Positions 22,504-32,095 of a stretch of DNA of 37,374 nucleotides are shown here, piece after piece. Both the position numbers and the translations under genes were made by a program. Numbering within the stretch: position 1 is the stretch's first letter; every line of letters starts with the position of its first letter. The stretch is taken from assembly GCA_027451805.1 (NCBI GenBank), contig DAIDIF010000160.1, forward strand, positions 1 through 37,374, given 5' to 3'. This DNA comes from Acidobacteriota bacterium (GTDB lineage: Bacteria > Acidobacteriota > Terriglobia > Terriglobales > SCQP01). The notes beneath the pieces were generated by a model. The model was not told the DNA's origin, made no database searches, and worked only from the letters and a program-made list of their open reading frames with translations.

Positions 22504-23829
22504 GTGTCCAACCCAGTCTCCAGCGCCGCCATCAGCCCGACCCCGACGTCCAACGCGCCCGAGCTGCAGCAGATCCAGCGCACCGTGCTGGGCAACGGGC
22601 TGACGATCATCAGCGAACGCATGCCGCACGTGCGCTCCGTCACCCTGGGCATCTGGGTGCTGAACGGATCGCGGCGGGAGACGGCCGAGCAAAACGGCAT
22701 CACGCACTTCATCGAGCACATGGTGTTCAAGGGCACCAGCCACCGCTCGGCGGAAGAGATCGCGCGCTCGGTGGACTCGATCGGCGGCAACCTGGACGCG
22801 TTCACGTCCAAGGAGAACGTCTGCTTCAGCGCCAAGGTGCTGGATGAGCACGTGCCGCTGGCGTTCGAGGTGCTGGCGGATCTGGTGCTGAACCCGTTGT
22901 TCCGCGAGGAAGACATCGTGCGCGAGCAGGGGGTGATCCTGCAGGAGATCAAGATGGACGAGGACAACCCCGACTACCTCGTCCACGAAATCTTCACCCA
23001 GAACTTCTGGAAGGACCATCCGCTGGGGCGGCCGATCCTGGGCACCAAAGAGACCATCCGGCAACTGCGGCAGGACAAGCTGCTCGACTACTACCGCCTG
23101 TGCTTTTCGCCCGACAACCTGCTGATCGCGGCGGCGGGCAACTTCGAGCACGAGCGGCTGGTGGAGCTGGCGACGCACTGGTTCGCGGCGATGAAGCCGG
23201 TGCCGAACGGCCATCGCAATGCGCCCCCGGCCACGCACGCCCGCATCGTGATGCGCAACAAGAAGCAACTCGAGCAGGTGCAGATTTGCCTGGGAATGCC
23301 GGCGCAATCGCTCATGAGCGAGGACCGCTACGCCTGGAGCGTGCTGAACACGGTGGTGGGAGGCGGCATGTCGTCGCGGCTGTTCCAGAACATCCGCGAG
23401 CGGCAGGGGCTGGCCTACGCGGTGTTCAGCGACCTGAACCCTTACAGCGACACCGGCTTGTTCGGCGTGTATGCCGGCACCAGCAACCAGACGGTGCGGC
23501 AGGTGGTGGATTCGATCATCAAAGAGCTCCGCGGACTGCGGCGGGAGGCGGTGCCGGCGGAAGAGCTGCGGCGGGCGAAGGACAACCTCAAGGGCAGCCT
23601 GATGCTGGGGCTGGAGTCCACCGGCGCGCGCATGTCCAACCTGGCGCGGCAGCAGATCTACTTCGGCCGCTTCATCGGCATGAACGAGCTGCTGGAGCGG
23701 ATCGAGCGGGTGACGGCGGAAGACGTGCTGGCGATCACCAGCGCCGCGTTCGACCCGGCCCACATGGCGCTGACCGTGCTGGGCAACCTTAACGGCCTGC
23801 GCATTACCCGCGCCGACCTGGCGGCGTAG
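22504..23829 (+). CDS. M16 family zinc metallopeptidase (pitrilysin/processing-peptidase type)
   Basis: 441 residues. The inverted zinc motif HxxEH is present as 'HFIEH' (His68, Glu71, His72), with the third ligand most likely Glu148 in 'VILQEIKMDED'. The C-terminal M16 half contains 'MSSRLFQNIRERQGLAYAV' and the Arg/Tyr substrate-positioning region. This is the short single-chain type related to B. subtilis YmxG/MlpA and mitochondrial processing peptidase beta, expected to cleave small peptides. No signal peptide is seen, so a cytosolic location is likely. The start is GTG with GGGGAG 5-6 nt upstream. It is monocistronic, in a divergent pair with rlmN and convergent with mnmG. Confidence 0.95.
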   Translation: MSNPVSSAAISPTPTSNAPELQQIQRTVLGNGLTIISERMPHVRSVTLGIWVLNGSRRETAEQNGITHFIEHMVFKGTSHRSAEEIARSVDSIGGNLDAFTSKENVCFSAKVLDEHVPLAFEVLADLVLNPLFREEDIVREQGVILQEIKMDEDNPDYLVHEIFTQNFWKDHPLGRPILGTKETIRQLRQDKLLDYYRLCFSPDNLLIAAAGNFEHERLVELATHWFAAMKPVPNGHRNAPPATHARIVMRNKKQLEQVQICLGMPAQSLMSEDRYAWSVLNTVVGGGMSSRLFQNIRERQGLAYAVFSDLNPYSDTGLFGVYAGTSNQTVRQVVDSIIKELRGLRREAVPAEELRRAKDNLKGSLMLGLESTGARMSNLARQQIYFGRFIGMNELLERIERVTAEDVLAITSAAFDPAHMALTVLGNLNGLRITRADLAA

Positions 23830-23864
23830 TACTCCTATTCGTAGCGTTCACGCCCGCTCGTCGA

Positions 23865-23894
23865 GCCGGCGCTATCGCAGCGGCTCTCGCCGGC
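23865..23894. terminator. Inverted repeat between convergent M16 peptidase and mnmG genes
   Basis: GCCGGCG and CGCCGGC form a 7-bp stem with a 16-nt loop in the 168-nt convergent spacer, followed by a short TTT on the plus strand. It could act as a weak bidirectional terminator. Nothing else is recognisable in the spacer. Confidence 0.3.
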
Positions 23895-23997
23895 GCGTTT
23901 GGCTCCCCCACGGCCCCAGCGAGACCGATGAAGAGCTCCGGGCCGCGATCTTGGTCCGGTATCTGTGGCATAGCCGCAATTGTAAGCCGGAATGATC

Positions 23998-25872
<1,875 letters not shown>

Positions 25873-25878
25873 CCCTTA

Positions 25879-25906
25879 AGTGTACGGGCGAGCGGAAGCG
25901 GGTCAG
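25879..25906 (-). promoter_or_regulatory. Putative leaderless-type promoter of mnmG
   Basis: Minus strand: CTGACC (four of six matches to TTGACA), a 16-nt spacer, TACACT, then TAAGGG and the ATG. The -10 lies 6 nt from the start codon. This is the best formed of the close-spaced promoters in this window. Confidence 0.45.
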
Positions 25907-27144
25907 GGCAGGCGCTTGTGGAACTTGCCTTGGGCGAGGATGATGGCAAGGTGCTTGCCGCCTTCGGCGAGCAACGCGATGTCCTCCAGCGGGTTGCCGT
26001 TGACCACCAGCAGGTCGGCGGCGGCGCCCGGGCGGATGCAGCCCAAGCGGTCGGACTGGCCCAGGATTTCGGCGTTGACGGCGCAGGCGGAGCGGAGGAC
26101 GTCGGCGGCGGGCAGCACTTGGGCGCGGAGCGAGAACTCGGTGCTCTGGCGGTCGGTGAGCTGACCCAGCAGGTCGGTGCCGAGGCCCATGCGCACGCCG
26201 GCGGTTTTCATGATCTCGAGGCCGCCCAGGGCACGGTCGCCGATGCGGCGCAGTTTGTCGCAGCTCACCGGCGGCAGGCCGAGGGCCTCGCCTTTTTCCA
26301 GCATGGCGAAAAAGGTGGCCATGGTGGGGACGACGAAGGCGCCGCGCTCGGCGACGAAGTCGGCGGTGGCGGGATCCATCAAGGTGCCGTGCTCGATGGA
26401 GCGCACCCCCAGGGCGGCGGAGCGGCGGATGGCGGCGGCGGGATGGCAGTGGGTGGCGACGTAGCTGCCGGCGCGCTCGGCCTCCTCGACGGCGGCGGAA
26501 AGCTCGGCGTCGGAGTACTGGCAGCGCTCGAGCGGATCGGTGGGCGAGACGACGCCGCCGGAGGCCATGACCTTGATGTGGGTGGCGCCGCGGCGGAGCT
26601 CTTCGCGTACGGCGCGGCGGACGGCGTCGGCGCCATCGGCAATGATCGAAAAGGCGTCGGAGTGGGCGGCGCAGCCGCAGGGGACGTGGGTCTCGAGGGC
26701 GTGGTCGCCGGGGCGGAAGTCCCCATGGCCGCCGGTCTGGCTGATGACGCGACCGCTGTAGAACAGGCGCGGGACAAGGCCGAGCAGACCCTCGCGGATC
26801 GCGCTGGCGAGGCCGACGTCGGCGCCGCCGGCATCGCGCAGCGTGGTAAACCCGCGATCCAGGCTGGTGCGCATGAAGTGGGCGGCGAAGCTGGCGAGAT
26901 AGGACAGCGGCGCCTGGGCCAGGCGCCCGGGGTTGAGGCTGGCGGCGTAGACGTGCACGTGGGCATCAATCAGTCCGGGCATGAGCACGCGCCCGCCGCA
27001 GTCGACAATTTCGGCGTCGGCGGTGGGAACATGGGCGGCAACCTGCTCGATGGTGTCGCCGGCAATGCGCACCATCATGCCGGCGCGCAGCGCGGGCGAA
27101 TCCCCGTCGAATACTTTCGCGTTTTTAAAGACGAGAGCGGCCAT
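25903..27144 (-). CDS. Metal-dependent amidohydrolase (imidazolonepropionase/prolidase-like)
   Basis: 413 residues with the amidohydrolase TIM-barrel ligand set: 'DAHVHVY' (His62/His64), a probable carboxylated Lys191 in 'THIKVMASGG', His232/His234 in 'ATHCHPAAA', His252 in 'SIEHGT', and Asp324 in 'GLGTDLLG'. The N-terminal and C-terminal parts form the usual composite beta-sandwich ('RVLMPGLID', 'GAAADLLVVNGNPLED'). Relatives hydrolyse X-Pro dipeptides, cyclic amides or related compounds; the substrate is not predictable from this. No signal peptide is present, so it is cytosolic. ATG 27144 is preferred over TTG 27162 and ATG 27153 because a TACAAT element sits 7 nt before it and overlaps the others. 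It follows serS by about 34 nt. Confidence 0.9.
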   Translation of the reverse strand: MAALVFKNAKVFDGDSPALRAGMMVRIAGDTIEQVAAHVPTADAEIVDCGGRVLMPGLIDAHVHVYAASLNPGRLAQAPLSYLASFAAHFMRTSLDRGFTTLRDAGGADVGLASAIREGLLGLVPRLFYSGRVISQTGGHGDFRPGDHALETHVPCGCAAHSDAFSIIADGADAVRRAVREELRRGATHIKVMASGGVVSPTDPLERCQYSDAELSAAVEEAERAGSYVATHCHPAAAIRRSAALGVRSIEHGTLMDPATADFVAERGAFVVPTMATFFAMLEKGEALGLPPVSCDKLRRIGDRALGGLEIMKTAGVRMGLGTDLLGQLTDRQSTEFSLRAQVLPAADVLRSACAVNAEILGQSDRLGCIRPGAAADLLVVNGNPLEDIALLAEGGKHLAIILAQGKFHKRLP

Positions 27145-27151
27145 GGGCCGC

Positions 27152-27180
27152 ATTGTATCCAACCGAGGGTGGTTTCTCTA
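27152..27180 (-). promoter_or_regulatory. Putative leaderless-type promoter of the amidohydrolase gene
   Basis: Minus strand: TAGAGA (four of six matches to TTGACA, built from the serS stop codon), a 17-nt spacer, TACAAT (five of six), then 7 nt to the ATG. Confidence 0.45.
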
Positions 27181-28470
27181 GCGAATTGCGATGCGCTCGA
27201 GACCGCCCATGTAGGGGCGCAACGCGGCGGGGATCTCCACCGAGCCGTCCGCGGCCTGGAAGTTCTCGACCACCGCGATCCAGGCGCGCCCGATGGCGAG
27301 GCCGCTGCCGTTGATGGTGTGCGCCAGCTCGGTCCTGGTTTTGCCCTGGGGGCGAAAGCGGATGTTGGCGCGGCGCGCCTGGAAATCGCCGAAGTGGCTG
27401 CAGGAGCTGATCTCGCGGTACTCGTCCGAACTGGGCAGCCAGACCTCGATATCGTAGGTGAGGCGGGAGCTGAAGCCAAGATCGCCGGTGCAGAGGCTGA
27501 CGACGCGGTAGGGCAAATCGAGCGCCTGGAGCACGGCTTCGGCGTCGCGGGTGAGCTGCTCGTGATCGGCGGCAGAACGGTCGGGGTGGGCGATCTTCAC
27601 CAGCTCGACTTTCTGGAACTGATGCTGGCGGATAATGCCGCGCACGTCCTTGCCGTAGGAGCCGGCCTCGGAGCGGAAGCAGGGCGTGTACGCGGCGACG
27701 CTGACCGGGAGCATGGATTCGTCGAGCGTCTGCTCGGCGAACAGGTTGGTCAGCGGCACCTCGGCGGTGGGGATGAGCCAGAGATCGTGGCCTTCGCACT
27801 TGAACAGGTCGCTTTCGAATTTGGGCAACTGGCCGGTGCCGCGCAGACTCCTGCTGTTCACCAGCGCGGGCGGCAGCACCTCGGTGTAGCCGTGGCGGGC
27901 GGTGTGCAGGTCGAGCATGAAGTTCGCCAGGGCGCGCTCCAGCCGCGCGCCCGCGCCGCGATAGACGGCGAAACGGGCGCCGGAGATGCGCGCCGCGGCT
28001 TCGAGATCGAGGATGCCCAGCCGCTCGCCCAGCTCCCAGTGCGGCTGCGGGGCGAAATCGAACGCGCGCGGCGCGCCCCAACGGCGCACCTCCACGTTGT
28101 CGGCGGCGGAGGCGCCGACCGGCGCCTGCGGCGACGGCAGGTTGGGCAGGCTCCAGAGGAGGGGCTCGGTTTCGGCTTCGAGCTGCTTGCCCTCGGCGTC
28201 GAGGCGGGCGATCTCCTCGCCTAGGGCGCGGCTGCGCGCCATCGCCTCCTGGGCCGCGGCGCCGCCGCGGCTGGCGGGATCGCGCTGCAGGCGGGCGACC
28301 TCCTCGGAGGCGCGGTTGCGCTCGTTCTTGAGCCCATCCCCACTCGCGATGAGTTCGCGGCGGCGGCGGTCGAGCTCGGCGAAACGCCCGAGGTCGAGCG
28401 CCATGCCGCGCTGCTGGAGCATGGCCTCGACCTCGGCCAAATGTTCCCGGATGAAGGCGCGGTCGAGCAT
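27178..28470 (-). CDS. serS: Seryl-tRNA synthetase
   Basis: Charges tRNA-Ser (and tRNA-Sec where present) with serine. 430 residues. An N-terminal antiparallel coiled coil (about 30-105, rich in Glu, Arg and Leu) grips the tRNA long arm. The class II catalytic core follows, with motif 2 'CFRSEAGSYGKDVRGIIRQHQF' (shortened here to its recognisable core 'FRSEAGSYG') and motif 3 near the C-terminus ('NGSGLAIGRAWIAVVENFQ'), ending 'IPAALRPYMGG', a serS signature. The start is ATG with TAAACT 6 nt upstream and AAGG only 2 nt from the ATG. It lies 22 nt after glmU on the same strand, so either an operon or its own promoter is possible. Confidence 0.97.
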   Translation of the reverse strand: MLDRAFIREHLAEVEAMLQQRGMALDLGRFAELDRRRRELIASGDGLKNERNRASEEVARLQRDPASRGGAAAQEAMARSRALGEEIARLDAEGKQLEAETEPLLWSLPNLPSPQAPVGASAADNVEVRRWGAPRAFDFAPQPHWELGERLGILDLEAAARISGARFAVYRGAGARLERALANFMLDLHTARHGYTEVLPPALVNSRSLRGTGQLPKFESDLFKCEGHDLWLIPTAEVPLTNLFAEQTLDESMLPVSVAAYTPCFRSEAGSYGKDVRGIIRQHQFQKVELVKIAHPDRSAADHEQLTRDAEAVLQALDLPYRVVSLCTGDLGFSSRLTYDIEVWLPSSDEYREISSCSHFGDFQARRANIRFRPQGKTRTELAHTINGSGLAIGRAWIAVVENFQAADGSVEIPAALRPYMGGLERIAIR

Positions 28471-28476
28471 GGCCTT

Positions 28477-28482
28477 AGTTTA
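28477..28482 (-). promoter_or_regulatory. TANNNT element 6 nt before serS start
   Basis: Minus-strand 'TAAACT' followed by AAGGCC and ATG, inside the 22-nt glmU-serS gap. No -35 recognised, so this is weaker than the mnmG and amidohydrolase cases. Confidence 0.3.
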
Positions 28483-28492
28483 GCCGCCGCGC

Positions 28493-29896
28493 TCAGGACT
28501 TGGCGGGAGGGGCAGTCTGGCGGCGGCGGGCGGCCCAGCCCGGCTTGTTGGTCTGGCGGGCGCGGCCGAGGGCGAGGGCATCGCCGGGGACGGCCTCGGT
28601 GACCACGCTGCCGGCCGCGACGTAGGCGCCGTCGCCGATCTCCACCGGCGCCACCAGCGTCGCGTTGCTGCCGATGAAGGCGCCGTCGCCGATGACGGTG
28701 GGATGCTTGTGCACGCCGTCGTAGTTGCAGGTGATGGTGCCGGCGCCGACGTTGGCCTTGGCTCCCACCGTGGCGTCGCCGATGTAGGCCAGGTGGTTGG
28801 CCTTGCTGCCGGCCCCGATGCGGGATTTTTTGACTTCCACGAAATTGCCGATGTGGGCGTCCGGGCCGATGACTGCGCCCTCGCGCAGGCGGGTGAACGG
28901 ACCCAAGCTGGCGCCGGATTCGACCACGGCCGACTCGAGCACGGAGTAGGGGCGGACCAGAACGTGGTCGGCGAGCCGGCAATCGCTCAGGATCGCGCCC
29001 GCGCGGATGCGGCAATGGGCGCCGACGCGGGTGGCGCCGAGAAGCTGCACGCCGGCTTCGAGGATGGTGTCCGCGCCGACTTCGACGTCGGGGTCGAGGA
29101 TCACGGTGCCGGGCAACTGGATGGTGACGCCGGCGCGCATGAGCGCTTCGGCTTTGCGCCGGCGGAGCTCCTGATCGAGCTGGGCGAGTTCGACGCGATC
29201 ATTGATGCCCAGGCACTCTTGCGGATCGGCGAGCGGGAACGCGGCCACCCGGCCGCCGGCCTGGGCGATGGCGGCGATGGTGTCGGTGAGGTAGTACTCG
29301 CCGTGGGGGTTGTCGGTGCCCAGCCGGGCGAGGGCGGCGGCGAGCGGCGCGGCAGCGAAGCAGTAAAAGCCGGCATTCAGCTCGCGGATGCGCTTCTGCT
29401 CGGCGGTGGCGACGCGATCTTCGACGATGCCGACGATGGCCTCGGGGCGCGCTGGATCGCGCAGGATGCGGCCGTAGGCGCGGGGCTCGGCGGGCGCGGC
29501 GGTGGCGAGCACGGCGGCGGCGGCCAGCGCCTCGCGCTGCTGGGCCAAGCCGGCGACGGTAGCGGCGGAGAGCAGCGGCATGTCGCCGTGCAGCACCACG
29601 ACCTGATCGCACGCGCTCCAGAAGGGCTGCGCGGCGAGCACGGCGTCGCCGGTCCCCTGCTGGCGCTCCTGCGGGAGGATCCGGATGGCGGCGCCGCTCA
29701 AGCAGGCCTGCACCGCAGCCAGGCCGTAGCCGGCGACCACGCCGATCTGGCCCTCGGCGAACCCGGCGGCGCGCACGGCGGCGACCACGCTGGCCAGCAG
29801 TGTCCGGCCGCCGGCCTGGTGCAGCACCTTGGGCTGCTGCGAGCGCATGCGCGTGCCGCGCCCAGCCGCCAGTATCACCACCGCGGTCTTGCTCAT
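28493..29896 (-). CDS. glmU: Bifunctional GlcN-1-P acetyltransferase / GlcNAc-1-P uridyltransferase
   Basis: Makes UDP-N-acetylglucosamine for peptidoglycan and lipopolysaccharide. The N-terminal nucleotidyltransferase has 'VVILAAGRGTRMRSQQPKVLH' (core 'LAAGRGTRM'), 'QQGTGDAVL' and 'LHGDMPLL'. The C-terminal left-handed beta-helix has hexapeptide repeats and the family motifs 'IGNFVEVKKSRIG', 'KANHLAYIGDATVG' and 'NVGAGTITCNYDG', with the acetyl-CoA site in 'GDGAFIGSNATLVAPV'. Length is about 467 residues. ATG 29896 is chosen because GAAAGG lies 6 nt upstream of it; ATG 29902, two codons earlier, has that sequence directly abutting. It follows the TPR gene by about 46 nt and precedes serS by 22 nt. 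Confidence 0.97.
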   Translation of the reverse strand: MSKTAVVILAAGRGTRMRSQQPKVLHQAGGRTLLASVVAAVRAAGFAEGQIGVVAGYGLAAVQACLSGAAIRILPQERQQGTGDAVLAAQPFWSACDQVVVLHGDMPLLSAATVAGLAQQREALAAAAVLATAAPAEPRAYGRILRDPARPEAIVGIVEDRVATAEQKRIRELNAGFYCFAAAPLAAALARLGTDNPHGEYYLTDTIAAIAQAGGRVAAFPLADPQECLGINDRVELAQLDQELRRRKAEALMRAGVTIQLPGTVILDPDVEVGADTILEAGVQLLGATRVGAHCRIRAGAILSDCRLADHVLVRPYSVLESAVVESGASLGPFTRLREGAVIGPDAHIGNFVEVKKSRIGAGSKANHLAYIGDATVGAKANVGAGTITCNYDGVHKHPTVIGDGAFIGSNATLVAPVEIGDGAYVAAGSVVTEAVPGDALALGRARQTNKPGWAARRRQTAPPAKS

Positions 29897-29942
29897 CGCC
29901 ATCCTTTCCGAGGGCCTTCCGGCGATGCCGGGGGCCTGGCGG

Positions 29943-30458
29943 CTACTCGCGGGCTTCGGGATAGAGCACCTCGGTGAAGCGCGGATCCTCCATCAGCGGC
30001 TCGAAATCCCGATCCTGGCGCGCCAGCATGCGGCAGTGGGGATCGAGCCGGATGGCTTCCTTGAGATGCACCAGGGCGGCGTCGGCATCGTTGGTCTGCG
30101 CGCGCAGACAGGCGAGGGCGTAGGAGACGTGGGCGCCCTTGGCGCCGCCGCGCAGCGCTTTCGCCAGCAGCTCCTCGGCCTCCTGGTATTGGGCGATGTT
30201 GAGCTTGACGATGGCGTGGTGATACAACTCGTCGGGCGTCAGCGGCTGGCCGGCCTGATGGTTCAGGCGGCTGTTGCAGGTGTTGAGGTGCAGGGCGGCG
30301 CGGTCGGCGAGCTCGCGGTAGGGCAGGGCGCAGACCCTTTCCAACAGCGGCTTGGCGCGCTCGAACTTCTGCTGGCCGAACAACTTCATCGCGGCGGCAT
30401 ACTGCTCAACCGCGTTTTGAAACTCGGGATCCCTCAAACGGGCGGCGGCGGTGCTCAT
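29943..30458 (-). CDS. TPR-repeat protein of unknown role
   Basis: 171 residues, no signal peptide, all-helical in appearance. Tetratricopeptide-like units can be seen: 'QYAAAMKLFGQQKFERAKPLLE', 'LYHHAIVKLNIAQYQEAEELLAKAL' and 'VSYALACLRAQTNDADAALVHLKEAIRLDP' (each quoted in part: 'LFGQQKFERAKPLL', 'NIAQYQEAEELLAKAL', 'TNDADAALVHLKEAI'). The end, 'DPRFTEVL', is common in TPR proteins of this phylum. It probably mediates protein contacts; the partner is unknown. It is the first gene of a minus-strand run with glmU and serS. TTTAAT lies 6 nt before the ATG, and no Shine-Dalgarno is present. Confidence 0.8.
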   Translation of the reverse strand: MSTAAARLRDPEFQNAVEQYAAAMKLFGQQKFERAKPLLERVCALPYRELADRAALHLNTCNSRLNHQAGQPLTPDELYHHAIVKLNIAQYQEAEELLAKALRGGAKGAHVSYALACLRAQTNDADAALVHLKEAIRLDPHCRMLARQDRDFEPLMEDPRFTEVLYPEARE

Positions 30459-30625
30459 GGCAGTATTAAAGCAGAATCAGCGTCGCGTGGCCACCGGCGG
30501 CGAGGGGGGCGGCAATTCCCGCGGCATGGCCGCCAGCCGAATGGGCCGGGCGGGGCCAACCGGCTGCGGCCGGCCGCCCGCGTCCCGCGTGAGTATGATG
30601 GGAGGCGCAGGCTAAACCGACAGGT

Positions 30626-32017
30626 ATGTTTGAACAGGTTCCCACGCTGCTGGAAAAGTTGTTTCTGGGCAAGAGCATCCCGCGGCGCGCGGCCATCGCC
30701 CGGCACGTGCGCCCGGGACTGATCGAGCGCATTCAATTGGCCGAGTTCCGCGGCACGGTGGAGCGGGTGGGGGCGCACAGCGCGTTCTACCGCGAGCGCT
30801 TCCGGGCGGCGGGGATCGAGCCGCGGCGGGTGCGGCGGCCGCAGGACCTGGGCGGGTTCTTCACCACTTCGGCCGACCTGCGCCAGCGCGACACGGCGGA
30901 GTTCGTGTGCGCGCCGCCGCAGGCCGGCTTTGAAACCACCGGCACGACGGCGAAGAACAAGCGGATTTATTTTTCCAACGAGGAAGTGCACGACATCGGC
31001 TTCGAGGGCGCGGTGGGGCTGTGGAACCTGGGACTGCGGCCCGAAGACCGCGTGGTGGACGCCTTCGATTACGCCTTCTGGAACGCCGGCATCACGCTGA
31101 TGCACTCGCTGAACGCGCTGGGCTGCTTCCACATGATCGGCTCGAAGCTGGAGCCGGCGGAGTTTTACCGCCGGGTGAAGGACTACCGGTTCAACGTGCT
31201 CGTGGTGGATACGGCGTGGCTGGTGAGCTTGACCGAGATTGCCCAGCGCGAAGGCGCCTGGCCGGTGAAGTTCATCCTTTCGGGCAGCGAAAACATGAGC
31301 GAGTCCACGCGGGCGTGGATCGAATCGGTGTGGGGCGGCAAGGTGTATCTGGCCTACGGGCAGACGGAAACGTTGGGCGCGAGCGGCATCGAATGCCCGG
31401 CCCAGCGCGGCTATCACCTGAACGAGCTCAACTTCCTGTTCGAGATCATCAACCCGAACGCGCAAGGCTATGGCGAATTGGTGTGCTCGACGCTCACGCG
31501 CAAGGTGATGCCGCTGGTGCGCTACCGCTCGAACGACATCACGCGCTTTGTGGACGAGCCCTGCGGCTGCCTGCTGCAGCACCTGCGCCGGATCGATAAA
31601 ATCCAGGGGCGCGGGGACGAGATCGTCTCCTGCGGCATGGGAATGATCAGCCCGTGGATCTTCGAAGCCTGGCTGGGCAGCGCGGCCGAGATCGGCGACG
31701 ACTGGCAGGTGGCGGTGCGCCAGCCGGCCACACGCGACGTGATCGAGGTCCGGGTGGAGATGCGCAGCGGAGTCGAAACGCCGGCCGCCGAGGTGGAAGA
31801 AGGGCTGATGCGCCGCTTTCAAGAGATGTATCCCTACTACGGCAAGAACCTGCAGATGGGGATGTTTGAGTTGGGGGTGCAGATCCTGCCCCGGGGGACG
31901 CTGCGCGGCCGCTCGCCGGAAGGGCAAGCGGCCGGGAGCCGGCGCAAGCTGCGGCGGGTGGTCGACGAGCGGGTCGCCGCGGCGGCGCTGCCGGCGGACA
32001 GCGTTAAAGACCTTTAA
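30626..32017 (+). CDS. PaaK-like adenylate-forming acyl/aryl-CoA ligase
   Basis: 463 residues related to phenylacetate-CoA ligase. Expected chemistry: a carboxylic acid plus ATP gives the acyl-AMP, which is then passed to CoA or a carrier thiol. Visible motifs are the phosphate-binding 'FETTGTTAKNK' (about 105-115), 'YGQTETLGASG' (from about 244) where the AMP-binding region lies, and 'PLVRYRSNDITRF' in the hinge region. The C-terminal domain appears to carry extra basic sequence ('GSRRKLRRVVDERV'). It resembles the PaaK-type ligases found beside fatty-acid-like biosynthetic genes more than the phenylacetate catabolic enzyme: no paa genes are nearby, but ACP, FabZ and ketosynthase genes follow on the same strand. 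TATGAT 27 nt upstream may be its -10. The substrate is unknown. Confidence 0.85.
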   Translation: MFEQVPTLLEKLFLGKSIPRRAAIARHVRPGLIERIQLAEFRGTVERVGAHSAFYRERFRAAGIEPRRVRRPQDLGGFFTTSADLRQRDTAEFVCAPPQAGFETTGTTAKNKRIYFSNEEVHDIGFEGAVGLWNLGLRPEDRVVDAFDYAFWNAGITLMHSLNALGCFHMIGSKLEPAEFYRRVKDYRFNVLVVDTAWLVSLTEIAQREGAWPVKFILSGSENMSESTRAWIESVWGGKVYLAYGQTETLGASGIECPAQRGYHLNELNFLFEIINPNAQGYGELVCSTLTRKVMPLVRYRSNDITRFVDEPCGCLLQHLRRIDKIQGRGDEIVSCGMGMISPWIFEAWLGSAAEIGDDWQVAVRQPATRDVIEVRVEMRSGVETPAAEVEEGLMRRFQEMYPYYGKNLQMGMFELGVQILPRGTLRGRSPEGQAAGSRRKLRRVVDERVAAAALPADSVKDL

Positions 32018-32039
32018 TCCTGTTTTAACCGCCGGTTAA
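32004..32039. promoter_or_regulatory. Two AT-rich inverted repeats before the inositol-phosphate synthase gene
   Basis: TTAAAG-AC-CTTTAA (32004-32017, including the ligase stop codon) and TTAACC-GCC-GGTTAA (32025-32039) are both perfect. Their centres are about 21.5 bp apart, close to two DNA turns, and both carry TTAA at each end. They are conspicuous in this GC-rich DNA. A pair of operator sites for a dimeric regulator is one reading; a short mRNA hairpin is another. Confidence 0.45.
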
Positions 32040-32095
32040 TCGGCGCTCGGGGAGAATTTCTCATTAGAGTTGTTGCGTTCCAAGAGGAGAGCTCA

